A DNA stretch of 64,000 nt, from the NCBI RefSeq assembly GCF_030052815.1, contig NC_079500.1, positions 2,443,344-2,507,343 on the forward strand. Reading direction: 5' to 3'. Below are positions 31,980 to 44,589 of this stretch, piece after piece. The translations under genes were made by a program, and so were the position numbers. How positions within the stretch are numbered: position 1 is the stretch's first letter; the number at the start of each line of letters is the position of its first letter. Origin of the DNA: Hevea brasiliensis. Taxonomy: Eukaryota > Streptophyta > Magnoliopsida > Malpighiales > Euphorbiaceae. The notes beneath the pieces are model-generated. The model was not told the DNA's origin, searched no databases, and saw only the letters and a list, made by a program, of their open reading frames with translations.

Positions 31980-33441
31980 ATTCTTCCCCTCTAAATAAAA
32001 TTTCGTCCTCGAAATTTACGCAGTGTAATTAATCGAGGGACCGCTATCTCCTTGTCTTTTCACCTTTTTGTGTTATAATACTTTACTTTTTTTTTTTTTT
32101 AGTCTGTCATATTAATCCTAGTTCTACAATCTTATCCTTTTCTCGATTTACTATTGGAAATACGTAGCTCTACACAATAGTCCCAAGTCGGTACTGTAAT
32201 CTACAGCTTACAGCACAAACATCAAGAGCATTGCATAGTTACCACGGTATATCCTAATAGACTATCTCTTTTTTTTTTTTTCAACCAATTCTGTGCTCAT
32301 CTTCTTTCATCTCACATACAGCCCCCTTCTCATTTCCATCTATTATCTTTAACACGATCCTTTTCGGTTGATAATCTACAATCATCTGGTGACCTAAAGG
32401 GTTGGTGACAAGTATGTCATCTTCTGACCCATCTATTGGTATCCTCTTTCAACAGGAGGTACAATGCATATATAGGGGTGAACATAGTTAGGGTCTATCA
32501 ATACATACTTAAAGGTATTATAATTAGAGAATGTACCTCTAACAACGTCTACCAGGTCTGGCTCCTCTCGAGCCATAGTGTACACACAGGGTGCTACTTC
32601 AACCTCGGGTTGTTCTATAGTCTCGAAGCTCTCGTGATGTACCGGTATCTCTGGTCTCATTGGTCTTCTACCCTCTCATGCTGTGGGGCGGACCTGAGTG
32701 CAATGGTGGAGCTGTGGGAGCACTCCTCCGTGGGCAATCTCTCAAAAAAATGCTCTGTGGACCCACATCTGAAACATCCACCCGTTAGCAATCTACACTT
32801 TCCTCTGTGGTTCTTCCCACAATGTGTACAAACTGGCATCGGGGTTGATCTCCGTGCTATAGGACCCGCAGAATTGCCAATTGATACACCGGTTTGACCT
32901 CCTCTCCTCGGGGTAAATTGGAACCTCTGCCTCTGTTCTCTGCTCTGAATCTGACCCTCAGACCCCCTGGGTCTCTTGCTCTCTGTAGCAAGCTGTATTT
33001 GGGTGGCAGTTGGACCCTCTCTTGCACTGCCTGTCCCTCCTGAACTGCTCATCATTTCTAACTCTCTCTACTGGGGTCCTATATACTGGCTGGGGAGGTG
33101 GTGGCATAGCTCTGGTGACCTGACAGAGCAATTGAGTCATTTGCTCTAGGAAGGCTTGCTGTGTCCTTACTAAAGTACCCAACGATGGTTCTGCTCTACT
33201 GCTACTGCGCCCCTGACTACACGCAGGTGCAGGTGCGTGACTCTCTACTTCCTCCTCTATCGGTTCTGGAGGTCCGTGCTCTGAAGGATCAGATGCCATC
33301 GATCCTATAAAACAGACAAAGAAACAGATCTGCATTAGTGTCACCTCGACTCTATTTAAAGGCCCATGCATGTGATGCAACTATTTCTTTCTATCTATCT
33401 AGGTCTAGGACCGCCTAAACCTCTGCTCTGATACCACTAAA
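31980..33441 (-). mobile_element. Internal region between LTR-c and LTR-d
   Basis: 1462 bp with primer-binding site (33425-33436), leader, gag remnant, and purine tract beside LTR-c (AGAGGGGAAGAAT, minus strand). The layout is the same as the other internal regions; no pol is present. Confidence 0.9.
32433..33299 (-). pseudogene. gag remnant, three frames
   Basis: Starts at MASDPSEHGPPEP (33299). The frame is open to about 32958 through SLGTLVRTQQAFLEQMTQLL and ERVRNDEQFRRDRQ, shifts near 33010-33050, continues through RRGGQTGVSIGNSAG and the knuckle CTHCGKNHRGKC to about 32657, then shifts again near 32690 before the protease stub and the stop at 32433. Compare 38033-38901, where these last two parts are in one frame. 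The shifts fall where CTG/CAG-rich sequence differs between copies. Confidence 0.8.
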
Positions 33442-33573
33442 TGTGACGCCCCTTACCCGTCTATTGTATAGCCGAGCAAGAAGTGCCACATTCGGTGCCG
33501 GAGCACCCTATCTTGTCTTGTCATGTCTATTGTAAATTTTAATGTCATTTAAATCAGGTAATTTATGTGTAGA

Positions 33574-33641
<68 letters not shown>

Positions 33642-36600
33642 TATTTCTGTGGAGACCCGGACAGATCCTCCTCTGTTTTATTAGCATCTGGCGGGTTCCA
33701 CTATCACGTGTTAACATATTCATAGTCATCTCACATATTTCCATATCATATTTTCTTTTATCATATCATTCACAACTATTTATGAGATCTCAAAATGAAG
33801 TGTCATCTATTGCATTCATATGGAAATTTATAGATAATAAATTATAAGTTTTCATTTCAAGTCCAAAATAAAATACATCATAAACTAGTAATTACATCAT
33901 GACTAGACATAATGAACCAAAATACTAGTCTACACATGGGCCCTACCAAAATACAAAAGACTGATGAGGTGACTCTGATCGGTTGCGGATCCTGGTGAAC
34001 TCTGTCCGAATACTCTTGTGGCGGTGATCTTGATGTACCTGTGCGATGGAAAACCAACGCGCTAAGCATAACGCTTAGTGGTGCATAATTTATAATAATA
34101 ATAATTAAACAATTGAAATAATATTTACAAATCATAAATTCTGGGTCTTTTACATTTTTTTACACTTTGGAATCAATTAAAATTATTGGGGTCTTTCCTG
34201 TTTACTTATTGTATATTCAGTATTAATTAATTATTATCAATGCCCAAGAAACCTATAACAAATTATAAAAGCTGGATACACGGGAGTATACGGGTTAGAC
34301 AGCCATATGTCTACCATGTATACATCATCGAGCACGAGGCCGGTATCGGGCATGAGACCATTGTCGAGCTTGTAAAGCCAGAAATAAAGTAGGCACAATG
34401 GCCAGTAAGTAGGCATATAGCCTGTAGAACAATCATATCAGACATATATTGTCAGTTCATGATTTGCTCTATAAGCAGTACTGCTATCTGTGGTCCCTAA
34501 TTGGTATACCAATTTATCCAAACTAAATAAATAAGTCTAGGTATACTATGGGCAATCAAACATTTTTAATTATTTTAGCACTATTCACTATTACTATTTT
34601 CTAGTACTGTTCATTGGTACCATTAATTTCATATTAATGGGACATTAGTCCCAATTTACATATTCATATCATTTTTAATATTTAATTATCCTTATGAGTA
34701 TTTTAATTATCATATATAGCATTTTTCCCATGAACCTTTCTTTAGGTTCATGTTGATGTGTTATCTTTATCTAGGAATTTGACTAGGTTAGGATGTCTAT
34801 TTAGTCACACTTCCTTCATAACAATTGTTCCTCTATGTTTAAACTTGAATTTCAGTTTTTGAATCACTGAATTTGGACTTATAGAACTCAAGTTATGGTC
34901 AAAATACCATAACTGGTCCCTTTGCCTCTAAGCTGTCCAGAATTTACAATTTCTAGTCAATAAACTTTGACCAGTCATTTGATCATTTTATTGTCATTTT
35001 TAGACTTAGGTTCCTTCACAAGATATGTTCCTCTATGTCTTAGGGACTCCCAGGTACAATTTCATAATTTTTCAAGCTTGGTATAGTGAGTTATGGTCAA
35101 TGTATTAACCTGGACTCTCAGTCCTATAAGGGCAAAAATCAACTTCAGGGCAGTATGTTTGACCCTCTTTTTAGGGTCTTTACACTTAGAATTTGGCAAA
35201 GGTGTCTAAATCAATATTGTATCCCTAAGTATCATGTTTCTAGATCATATTGGCAAATCTCAAATGGAATTTCCTAGTGGGAGTTATGGCCAAATGAACA
35301 CACAGGTATCAAATGGCATTCTGAGTTCAACTTAACATTTTCTAGATTTCAATTCCTAATTTTGGCTAATATTTTCCCTAGGATGCAATGGTTTCTAGAG
35401 CTTGGTCAAAACATAAAAATTGTTGTGCTATGTCTTATAAAACTTTTGGCACTAGTTTCACTCAATTTGCAGCTTTGGAGACCAAGTTATGGCATTTTTG
35501 CCAAAACTGGTAAAGCATACCAAAAGAACAGTATTTTGGACAATTTCTGGGTTGGCAGTTTTAGTGACTCAACTTTTGCTAACAATTTGATTTGGTTAAA
35601 AGCAAAACTGGGTTAAGTGGTCTTCATGAAAAGTGTATCCCTATGTCTATACTTTCCATTGGTAAAAGTTTAGGTCATTTGGACCAGTATAGAGAGAGTT
35701 ATGACCAAATGAACATGTACTGTTCATTTGGTCATTTTCTGGGTTGGCAGTTTCAGTGACCCAACTTGTGCTAATAATTTGAATTGGTTAAAGGCAAAAC
35801 TGGGTTAAGTGATCTCATGAAAAGTGTAGCCCTATGTCTAAACTTTCCATGGTTGAAATTTTAGGTCATTTGGACCTGTATAGATAGAGTTATGACCAAA
35901 TGAACACGTACTGTTCATTTGGTCATTTTCTGGGTTGGCAGTTTCAGTGACCCAACTTGTGATAATAATTTGAATTGGTTAAAGGCAAAATTGGGTTAAG
36001 TTCTCTTCATGAAAAGTGTAGCCCTATGTCTAAACTTTCCATGGGTGAAATTTTAGGTCATTTGGACCAGTATAGAGAGAGTTATGACCAAATGAACACG
36101 TACTATTCATTTGGTCATTTTCTGGGTTGGCAGTTTCAGTAACCCAAATTTTGCTAATAATTTAAATTTGTTAAAGGCAAAACTGGGTTAAGTGGTCTTC
36201 ATGAAAAGTGTAGCCCTATGTCTAAAATTTCCATGGGTAAAATTTTAGCTCATTTGGACCAGTATAGAGAGAGTTATGACCAAATGAATACGTACTGTTC
36301 ATTTGGTCATTTTCTAGGTTGGGTGCAGGGAAATCCGAATTTGGGCAGTATTTAGCTCAAGTTTTGGACAGAATTTGGGCATGGTTTCTTCATGGAAAAT
36401 GGGATATTTTGGGTCTAGTTTCACCTCCAATTGGCCTCATACCAATTGGGGTCACACAATTTTATTTATGGCCTAAAATGTACACTGCCCTCAACAAACA
36501 CAACCTGCAGAAAATTAACACTTCCAAAACTCAATCTCCACCAACTTCCTTACTTCAATTTGTATGCAATACACTTCTATAAGCAACAATCTCATCCCAA

Positions 36601-37579
36601 TAGGTCAATTTCAACATTTTACACAAAGTCCTCAACATTTACACAAACCCTAGTTTTCAAAGTTTCAAATTTACACAATCAAACACCCAAACATTTCAAC
36701 TAATTACACATTCTCATGGAACCATTTTTCATCACTTGAAAGCAATAAACTTCAAGTTCCATGGCTGCCAAAAATTCAAGGGTTCTTTCCTCTAGATTTT
36801 CTTTTTGTTTTAATGGTATTTATGCTTAGCTAAACATGCTTTTCATGTTTAATAAAGAGAGAAAGAAGGATTAGTGCACTAACCTCTTGGGTAACTTGTT
36901 AAACTTCAACTTTTCTTCTTCTTTTCACTATCAATGGCTTCCTTATGGAGTGGGCTAAATTTTTAATGAAGGGGTCTATGGGTTTTGGAGAGGAGGAAGC
37001 TTGGAAAATCAAGCTTTAGGGAAGACAAAAATGGAGGGAGAGAGCTCCCATGGTGGACGGCAAGGAGAGAGAGAGAGAGAAGAGGGAAAAAGAAGATGGT
37101 TGGTGGGGTTTTGTCTCTTGTGGGTATTTATATATATACATTTATGTGTACTTTATTGTTTTTAAATTTCATAAATCTATTTCCTTTCTTTTCTTTTCTT
37201 TCCTTTTTTTTTTCTTTTCTTCTTCTTTCTCTTCTCATTTTTCAAATTCAAATTCATAAATTTAATTTATGTTATTTATTTTATTTCCTAATTTTAATTT
37301 GACATTTATGTCAAAATTCACCTCTATGGGTGAAATGACCAAAATGCCCTTCATGGTGCATATTGGGTTATTCTTATTATATTTTTACCAAATAAATAAA
37401 TTCTCTAAATTTTATTTTATTTTCTCAAGATTTTTCCTACATTTTTTTTAATATTTATTTCATTAATTTATGCCTCCTCACTATAGTTTAAGTGTAGTTC
37501 CAGACATTTTAATTGTCCGAACAGACATTAGTCATCAGAACAGTAAAATGTACGGACTACCTTTGGTGAGGACGTTACA
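33442..37579 (-). repeat. LTR-d, 4.1-kb LTR with a long TA microsatellite
   Basis: 4138 bp, same ends as the other LTRs. The extra length comes mainly from a (TA)n run at 33577-33639, where the other copies have a T-run followed by only a few TA units. Four 192-bp units start at about 35611. It shares TCTAGGTTGGG (36313) with LTR-b and LTR-f but not with c and e. Confidence 0.92.
33577..33639. repeat. (TA)n microsatellite in LTR-d
   Basis: About 31 uninterrupted TA units. The aligned site in LTR-b (12521-12540), LTR-c (28010-28030), LTR-e (39178-39198) and LTR-f (44722-44742) is T-rich with at most about 10 TA units. Confidence 0.95.
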
Positions 37580-39043
37580 ATTCTTCCCCTCTAAATAAAA
37601 TTTCGTCCTCGAAATTTACACAGTGTAATTAATCGAGGGACCGCTATCTCCTTGTCTTTTCACCTTTTTGTGTTATAATACTTTACTTTTTTTTTTTTAG
37701 TCTGTCTTATTAATCCTAGTTCTACAATCTTATCCGTTTCTCGATTTACTATTGTAAATACGTAGCTCTACACAATAGTCCCAAGTCGGTACCGTAATCT
37801 ACAGCTTACAGCACAAACATCAAGAGCATTGCATAGTTACCACGGTATATCTTAATAGACTATCTCTTTTTTTTTTTTTTTCAACCAATTCTGTGCTCAT
37901 CTTCTTTCATCTCACATACAGCCCCCTTCTCATTTCCATCTATTATCTTTAACACGATCCTTTTCGGTTGATAATCTACAATCATCTGGTGACCTAAAGG
38001 GTTGGTGACAAGTATGTCATCTTCTGACCCATCTATTGGTATCCTCTTTCAACAGGAGGTACAATGCATATATAGGGGTGAACATAGTTAGGGTCTATCA
38101 ATACATACTTAAAGGTATTATAATTAGAGAATGTACCTCTAACAACGTCTACCAGGTCTGGCTCCTCTCGAGCCATAGTGTACACACAGGGTGCTACTTC
38201 AACCTCGGGTTGTTCTATAGTCTCAGAAGCTCTCTGTGATGTACCAGCTATCTCTGGTCTCATTGGTCTTCTACCCCTCTGTACTGTGGGGGCAGACCTC
38301 TGAGTCTGTGGTGGAGCTGTGGGAGCACTCCTCCGTGGGCAATCTCTCAAAAAATGCTCTGTGGACCCACATCTGAAACATCCACCCGTTAGCAATCTAC
38401 ACTTTCCTCTGTGGTTCTTCCCACAATGTGTACAAACTGGCATCGGGGTTGATCTCCGTGCTATAGGACCCGCAGAATTGCCAATTGATACACCCGTTTG
38501 ACCTCCTCTCCTCGGGGTAAATTGGAACCTCTGCCTCTGTTCTCTGCTCTGAATCTGACCCTCAGACCCCCTGGGTCTCTTGCTCTCTGTAGCAACTGCG
38601 CTGGACTGGCCAGGTCCAGACCCTCTCTTGCGCTGCCTGTCCCTCCTGAACTGCTCATCATTTCTAACTCTCTCTACTGGGGTCCTATATACTGGCTGGG
38701 GAGGTGGTGGCATAGCTCTGGTGACCTGACAGAGCAATTGAGTCATTTGCTCTAGGAAGGCTTGCTGTGTCCTTACTAAAGTACCCAACGATGGTTCTGC
38801 TCTCACGCTCTGCGCCCACGACTACGCAGTGCAGTTGTGTGACTCTCTACTTCCTCCTCTATCGGTTCTGGAGGTCTGTGCTCTGAAGGATCAGATGCCA
38901 TTGATCCTATAAAACAGACAAAGAAACAGATCTGCATTAGTGTCACCTCGACTCTATTTAAAGGCCCATGCATGTGATGCAACTATTTCTTTCTATCTAT
39001 CTAGGTCTAGGACCGCCTAAACCTCTGCTCTGATACCACTAAA
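37580..39043 (-). mobile_element. Internal region between LTR-d and LTR-e
   Basis: 1464 bp, with primer-binding site at 39027-39038 and a purine tract beside LTR-d. It carries the least damaged gag of the array. Confidence 0.9.
38033..38901 (-). pseudogene. Best-preserved gag: nucleocapsid without capsid domain, plus protease stub
   Basis: From 38806 to 38033 one frame of 257 codons is open; the first ~95 bp from the Met at 38901 are in another frame because of a difference near 38800-38850. Order: acidic N-terminus (MASDPSEHGPPEP), helix TQQAFLEQMTQLLCQVTRAM, basic RERQ/R-rich linker, two zinc knuckles (CTHCGKNHRGKC and CFRCGSTEHFLRDC), then YTMAREEPDLVDVVRGTF and VLIDPNYVHPYI. The last resembles the start of a Ty3/gypsy (Del/Tekay-like) protease, but the active-site D-[ST]-G is not present. 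The ~200-aa Retrotrans_gag capsid domain expected between helix and knuckles is missing. If made, it would be an RNA-binding protein that could not build a particle alone. Confidence 0.82.
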
Positions 39044-42000
39044 TGTGACGCCCCTTACCCGTCTATTGTATAGCCGAGCAAGAAGTGCCACATTCGGTGC
39101 CGGAGCACCCTATCTTGTCTTGTCATGTCTATTGTAAATTTTAATGTCATTTAAATCAGGTAATTTATGTGTAGAATTTTTTTTTTATATATATGTATCT
39201 TATTTCTGTGGAGACCCGGACAGATCCTCCTTTGTTTTATTAGCATCTGGCGGGTTCCACTATCACGTGTTAACATATTCATAGTCATCTCACATATTTC
39301 CATATCATATTTTCTTTTATCATATCATTCACAACTATTTATGAGATCTCAAAATGAAGTGTCATCTATTGCATTCATATGAAAATTTATAGATAATAAA
39401 TTATAAGTTTTCATTTCAAGTCCAAAATAAAATACATCATAAACTAGTAATTACATCATGACTAGACATAATGAACCAAAATACTAGTCTACACATGGGC
39501 CCTACCAAAATACAAAAAGGCGATGAGGTGACTCGATCGGTTGCGAATCTGGTCGAACTCTGTCCGAATACTCTTGTGGCGATCTCCAGTACCTACGCGA
39601 TGGAAAACCAACGCGCTAAGCATAACGCTTAGTGGTGCATAATTTATAATAATAATAATTAAACAATTGAAATAATATTTACAAATCATAAATTCTGGGT
39701 CTTTTACATTTTTTTTACACTTTGGAATCAATTAAAATTATTGGGGTCTTTTCTGTTTACTTATTGTATATTCAGTATTAATTAATTATTATCAATGCCC
39801 AAGAAACCTATAACAAATTATAAAAGCTGGATACACGGGAGTACACGGGTTAGACAGCCATAAGTCTACCCTGTATACATACATCGAGCCACGAGGCGGT
39901 GTCGGGCACGAGACCATTGTCGAGCTTGTAAAGCGAGAAATAAAGTAGGCACAATGGCGATGAAGTAGGCATATAGCCTGTAGAACAATCATATCAGACA
40001 TATATTGTCAGTTCATGATTTGCTCTATAAGCAGTACTGCTATCTGTGGTCCCTAATTGGTATACCAATTTATCCAAACTAAATAAATAAGTCTAGGTAT
40101 ACTATGGGCAATCAAACATTTTCAATTATTTTAGCACTATTCACTGTTACTATTTTCTAGTACTGTTCATTGGTACCATTAATTTCATATTAATGGGACA
40201 TTAGTCCCAATTTACATATTCATATCATTTTTAATATTTAATTATCCTTATGAGTATTTTAATTATCATATATAGTATTTTCCCATGAACCTTTCTTTAG
40301 GTTCATGTTGATGTGTTATCTTTATCTAGGAATTTGACTAGGTTAGGATGTCTATTTAGTCACACTTCCTTCATAACAATTGTTCCTCTATGTTTAAACT
40401 TGAATTTCAGTTTTTGAATCACTGAATTTGGACTTATAGAACTCAAGTTATGGTCAAAATACCATAACTGGTCCCTTTGCCTCTAAGCTGTCCAGAATTT
40501 ACAATTTCTAGTCAATAAACTTTGACCAGTCATTTGATCATTTTATTGTCATTTTTAGACTTAGGTTCCTTCACAAGATATGTTCCTCTATGTCTTAGGG
40601 ACTCCCAGGTACAATTTCATAATTTTTCAAGCTTGGTATAGTGAGTTATGGTCAATGTATTAACCTGGACTCTCAGTCCTATAAGGGCAAAAATCAACTT
40701 CAGGGCAGTATGTTTGACCCTCTTTTTAGGGTCTTTACACTTAGAATTTGGCAAAGGTGTCTAAATCAATATTGTATCCCTAAGTATCATGTTTCTAGAT
40801 CATATTGGCAAATCTCAAATGGAATTTCCTAGTGGGAGTTATGGCCAAATGAACACACAGGTATCAAATGGCATTCTAAGTTCAACTTAAAATTTTCTAG
40901 ATTTCAATTCCTAACTTTGGCTAATATTTTCCCTAGGATGCAATGGTTTCTAGAGCTTGGTCAAAACATAAAAATTGTTGTGCTATGTCTTATAAAACTT
41001 TTGGCACTAGTTTCACTCAATTTGCAGCTTTGGAGACCAAGTTATGGCATTTTTGCCAAAACTGGTAAAGCATACCAAAAGAACAGTATTTTGGACAATT
41101 TCTGGGTTGGCAGTTTTAGTGACTCAACTTTTGCTAACAATTTGATTTGGTTAAAAGAAAAACTGGGTTAAGTGGTCTTCATGAAAAGTGTAGCCCTCTG
41201 TCTATACTTTCCATTGGCAAAATTTTAGGTCATTTGGACTAGTATAGAGAGAGTTATGACCAAATGAACATGTACTGTTCATTTGGTCATTTTCTGAGTT
41301 GGCAGTTTCAGTAACCCAACTTGTGCTAATAATTTGAATTGGTTAAAAGAAAAACTGGGTTAAGTGGTCTTCATGAAAAGTTTAGCCCTATGTCTAAACC
41401 TTCCATGGGTGAAATTTTAGGTCATTTGGACCTGTATAGATAGAGTTATGACCAAATGAACACGTACTGTTCATTTGGTCATTTTCTGGGTTGGCAGTTT
41501 CAGTGACCCAAATTGTGCTAATAATTTGAATTGGTTAAAGGCAAAATTGGGTTAAGTGCTCTTCATGAAAAGTGTAGCCCTATGTCTAAACTTTCCATGG
41601 GTGAAATTTTAGGTCATTTGGACCAGTATAGAGAGAGTTATGACCAAATGAACACGTACTGTTCATTTGGTCATTTTCTGGGTTGGCAGTTTCAGTGACC
41701 CAACTTTTGCTAATAATTTGAATTTGTTAAAGGCAAAACTTGGTTAAGTGGTCTTCATGAAAAGTGTAGCCCTATGTCTAAAATTTCCATGGGTAAAATT
41801 TAGCTCATTTGGACCAGTATAGAGAGAGTTATGACCAAATGAATACGTACTGTTCATTTGGTCATTTTCTGGGTTGGGTGCAGGGAAATCCGAATTTGGG
41901 CAGTATTTAGCTCAAGTTTTGGACAGAATTTGAGCATGGTTTCTTCATGGAAAATGGGATATTTTGGGTCTAGTTTCACCTCCAATTGGCCTCATACCAA

Positions 42001-43136
42001 TTGGGGTCACACAATTTTATTTATGGCCTAAAATGTACACTGCCCTCAACAAACACAACCTGCAGAAAATTAACACTTCCAAAACTCAATCTCCACCAAC
42101 TTCCTTACTTCAATTTGTATGCAATACACTTCTATAAGCAACAATCTCATCCCAATAGGTCAATTTCAACATTTTACACAAAGTCCTCAACATTTACACA
42201 AACCCTAGTTTTCAAAGTTTCAAATTTACACAATCAAACACCCAAACATTTCAACTAATTACACATTCTCATGGAACCATTTTTCATCACTTGAAAGCAA
42301 TAAACTTCAAGTTCCATGGCTGCCAAAAATTCAAGGGTTCTTTCCTCTAGATTTTCTTTTTGTTTTAATGGTATTTATGCTTAGCTAAACATGCTTTTCA
42401 TGTTTAATAAAGAGAAAAAGAGGGATTAGTGCACTAACCTCTTGGGTAACTTGTTAAACTTCAACTTTTCTTCTTCTTTTCAATATCAATGGCTTCCTTA
42501 TGGAGTGGGCTAAATTTTTAATGAAGGGGTCTATGGGTTTTGGTGAGGAGGAAGCTTGGAAAATCAAGCTTTAAGGAAGACAAAAATGGAGGGAGAGAGC
42601 TCCCATGGTGGACGGCAAGGAGAGAGAGAGAGAGAAGAGGGAAGAAGAAGATGGTTGGTGGGGTTTTGTCTCTTGTGGGTATTTATATATATACATTTAT
42701 GTGTACTTTATTGTTTTTAAATTTCATAAATCTATTTCCTTTCTTTTCTTTTCTTTCCTTTTTTTTTTTTCTTTTCTTCTTCTTTCTCTTCTCATTTTTC
42801 AAATTCAAATTCATAAAATTAATTTATGTTATTTATTTTATTTCCTAATTTTAATTTGACATTTATGTCAAAATTCATCTCTATGGGTGAAATGACCAAA
42901 ATGCCATTCATGGTGCATATCGGGTTATTTTTATTATTTTTGTACCAAATAAGTAAATTCTCTAAATTTTATTTTATTTTCTCAAAATTTTTCCTACATT
43001 TTTTTTAATATTTATTTTATTAATTTATGCCTCCTCACTATAGTTTAAGTGTAGTTTCAGACATTTTAATTGTCCGAACAGACATTAGTCATCAAAACAG
43101 TAAAATGTATGGACTACCTTTGGTGAGGACGTTACA
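39044..43136 (-). repeat. LTR-e, 4.1-kb LTR
   Basis: 4093 bp. Four 192-bp units start at about 41166. It shares private variants with LTR-c (see there). The PPT side reads ACAAATCTTCCCC instead of ACAATTCTTCCCC. Confidence 0.92.
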
Positions 43137-44589
43137 AATCTTCCCCTCTAAATAAAATTTCGTCCTCGAAATTTACGCAGTGTAATTAATCGAGGGACCG
43201 CTATCTCCTTGTCTTTTCACCTTTTTGTGTTATAATACTTTACTTTTTTTTTTTAGTTTGTTTTATTAATCCTAGTTCTACAATCTTATCCTTTTCTCGA
43301 TTTACTATTGGAAATACGTAGCTCTACATAATAGTCCCAAGTCGGTACTGTAATCTACAGCTTACAGCACAAACATCAAGAGCATTGCATAGTTACCACG
43401 GTATATCCTAATAGACTAACTCTTTTTTTTTTTTTCAACCAGTGCATGCTCATCTTCTTTCATCTCACATACAGCCCCCTTCTCATTTCCATCTATTATC
43501 TTTAACACGATCCTTTTCGGTTGATAATCTACAATCATCTGGTGACCTAAAGGGTTGGTGACAAGTATGTCATCTTCTGACCCATCTATTGGTATCCTCT
43601 TTCAACAGGAGGTACAATGCATATATAGGGGTGAACATAGTTAGGGTCTATCAATACATACTTAAAGGTATTATAATTAGAGAATGTACCTCTAACAACG
43701 TCTACCAGGTCTGGCTCCTCTCGAGCCATAGTGTACACACAGGGTGCTACTTCAACCTCGGGTTGTTCTATAGTCTCAGAAGCTCTCTGTGATGTACCAG
43801 CTATCTCTGGTCTCATTGGTCTTCTACCCTGCATCTTGTGGGGCGGACCTGCAGTGCAATGGTGGAGCTGTGGGAGCACTCCTCCGTGGGCAATCTCTCA
43901 AAAAAATGCTCTGTGGACCCACATCTGAAACATCCACCCGTTAGCAATCTACACTTTCCTCTGTGGTTCTTCCCACAATGTGTACAAACTGGCATCGGGG
44001 TTGATCTCCGTGCTATAGGACCCACAGAATTGCCAATTGATACACCGGTTTGACCTCCACTCCTCGGGGTAAATTGGAACCTCTGCCTCTGTTCTCTGCT
44101 CTGAATCTGACCCTCATACCCCCTGGGTCTCTTGCTCTCTGTAGCAAGCTATTTGGGTGGCAGTCGGACCCTCTCTTCTTGTTGCTGTCCCTCTGAGCGC
44201 TCATCATTTCTAACTCTCTCTCTGGGTCCTATATCTTGGTGGGAGGTGGTGGCATAGCTCTGGTGACCTGACAGAGCAATTGAGTCATTTGCTCTAGGAA
44301 GGCTTGCTGTGTCCTTACTAAAGTACCCAACGATGGTTACGCTCTCACGCTCTTTGCACCACGACTACACGCAGGTGCAGGTGCGTGACTCTCTACTTCC
44401 TCCTCTATCAGTTCTGGAGGTCCGTGCTCTGAAGGATCAGATGCCATCGATCCTATAAAACAGATAAAGAAACAGATCTGCATTAGTGTCACCTCGACTC
44501 TATCTAAAGGCCCATGCATGTGATGCAACTATTTCTTTCTATCTATCTAGGTCTAGGACCGCCTAAACCTCTGCTCTGATTCCACTAAA
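43137..44589 (-). mobile_element. Internal region between LTR-e and LTR-f
   Basis: 1453 bp. The primer-binding site (44573-44584) has one change, TGGAATCAGAGC, which would weaken pairing with the primer tRNA. Otherwise the same plan: leader, gag remnant, purine tract. Confidence 0.9.
43586..44447 (-). pseudogene. gag remnant, several frames
   Basis: Starts at MASDPSEHGPPEL (44447). The frame breaks near 44350 (CTG-rich site), 44230, 44170 and 43835. The zinc-knuckle part (CTHCGKNHRGKC at about 43970) and the protease stub (ending at 43586) are each readable in pieces. It has more indels than the 38033-38901 copy. Confidence 0.78.
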
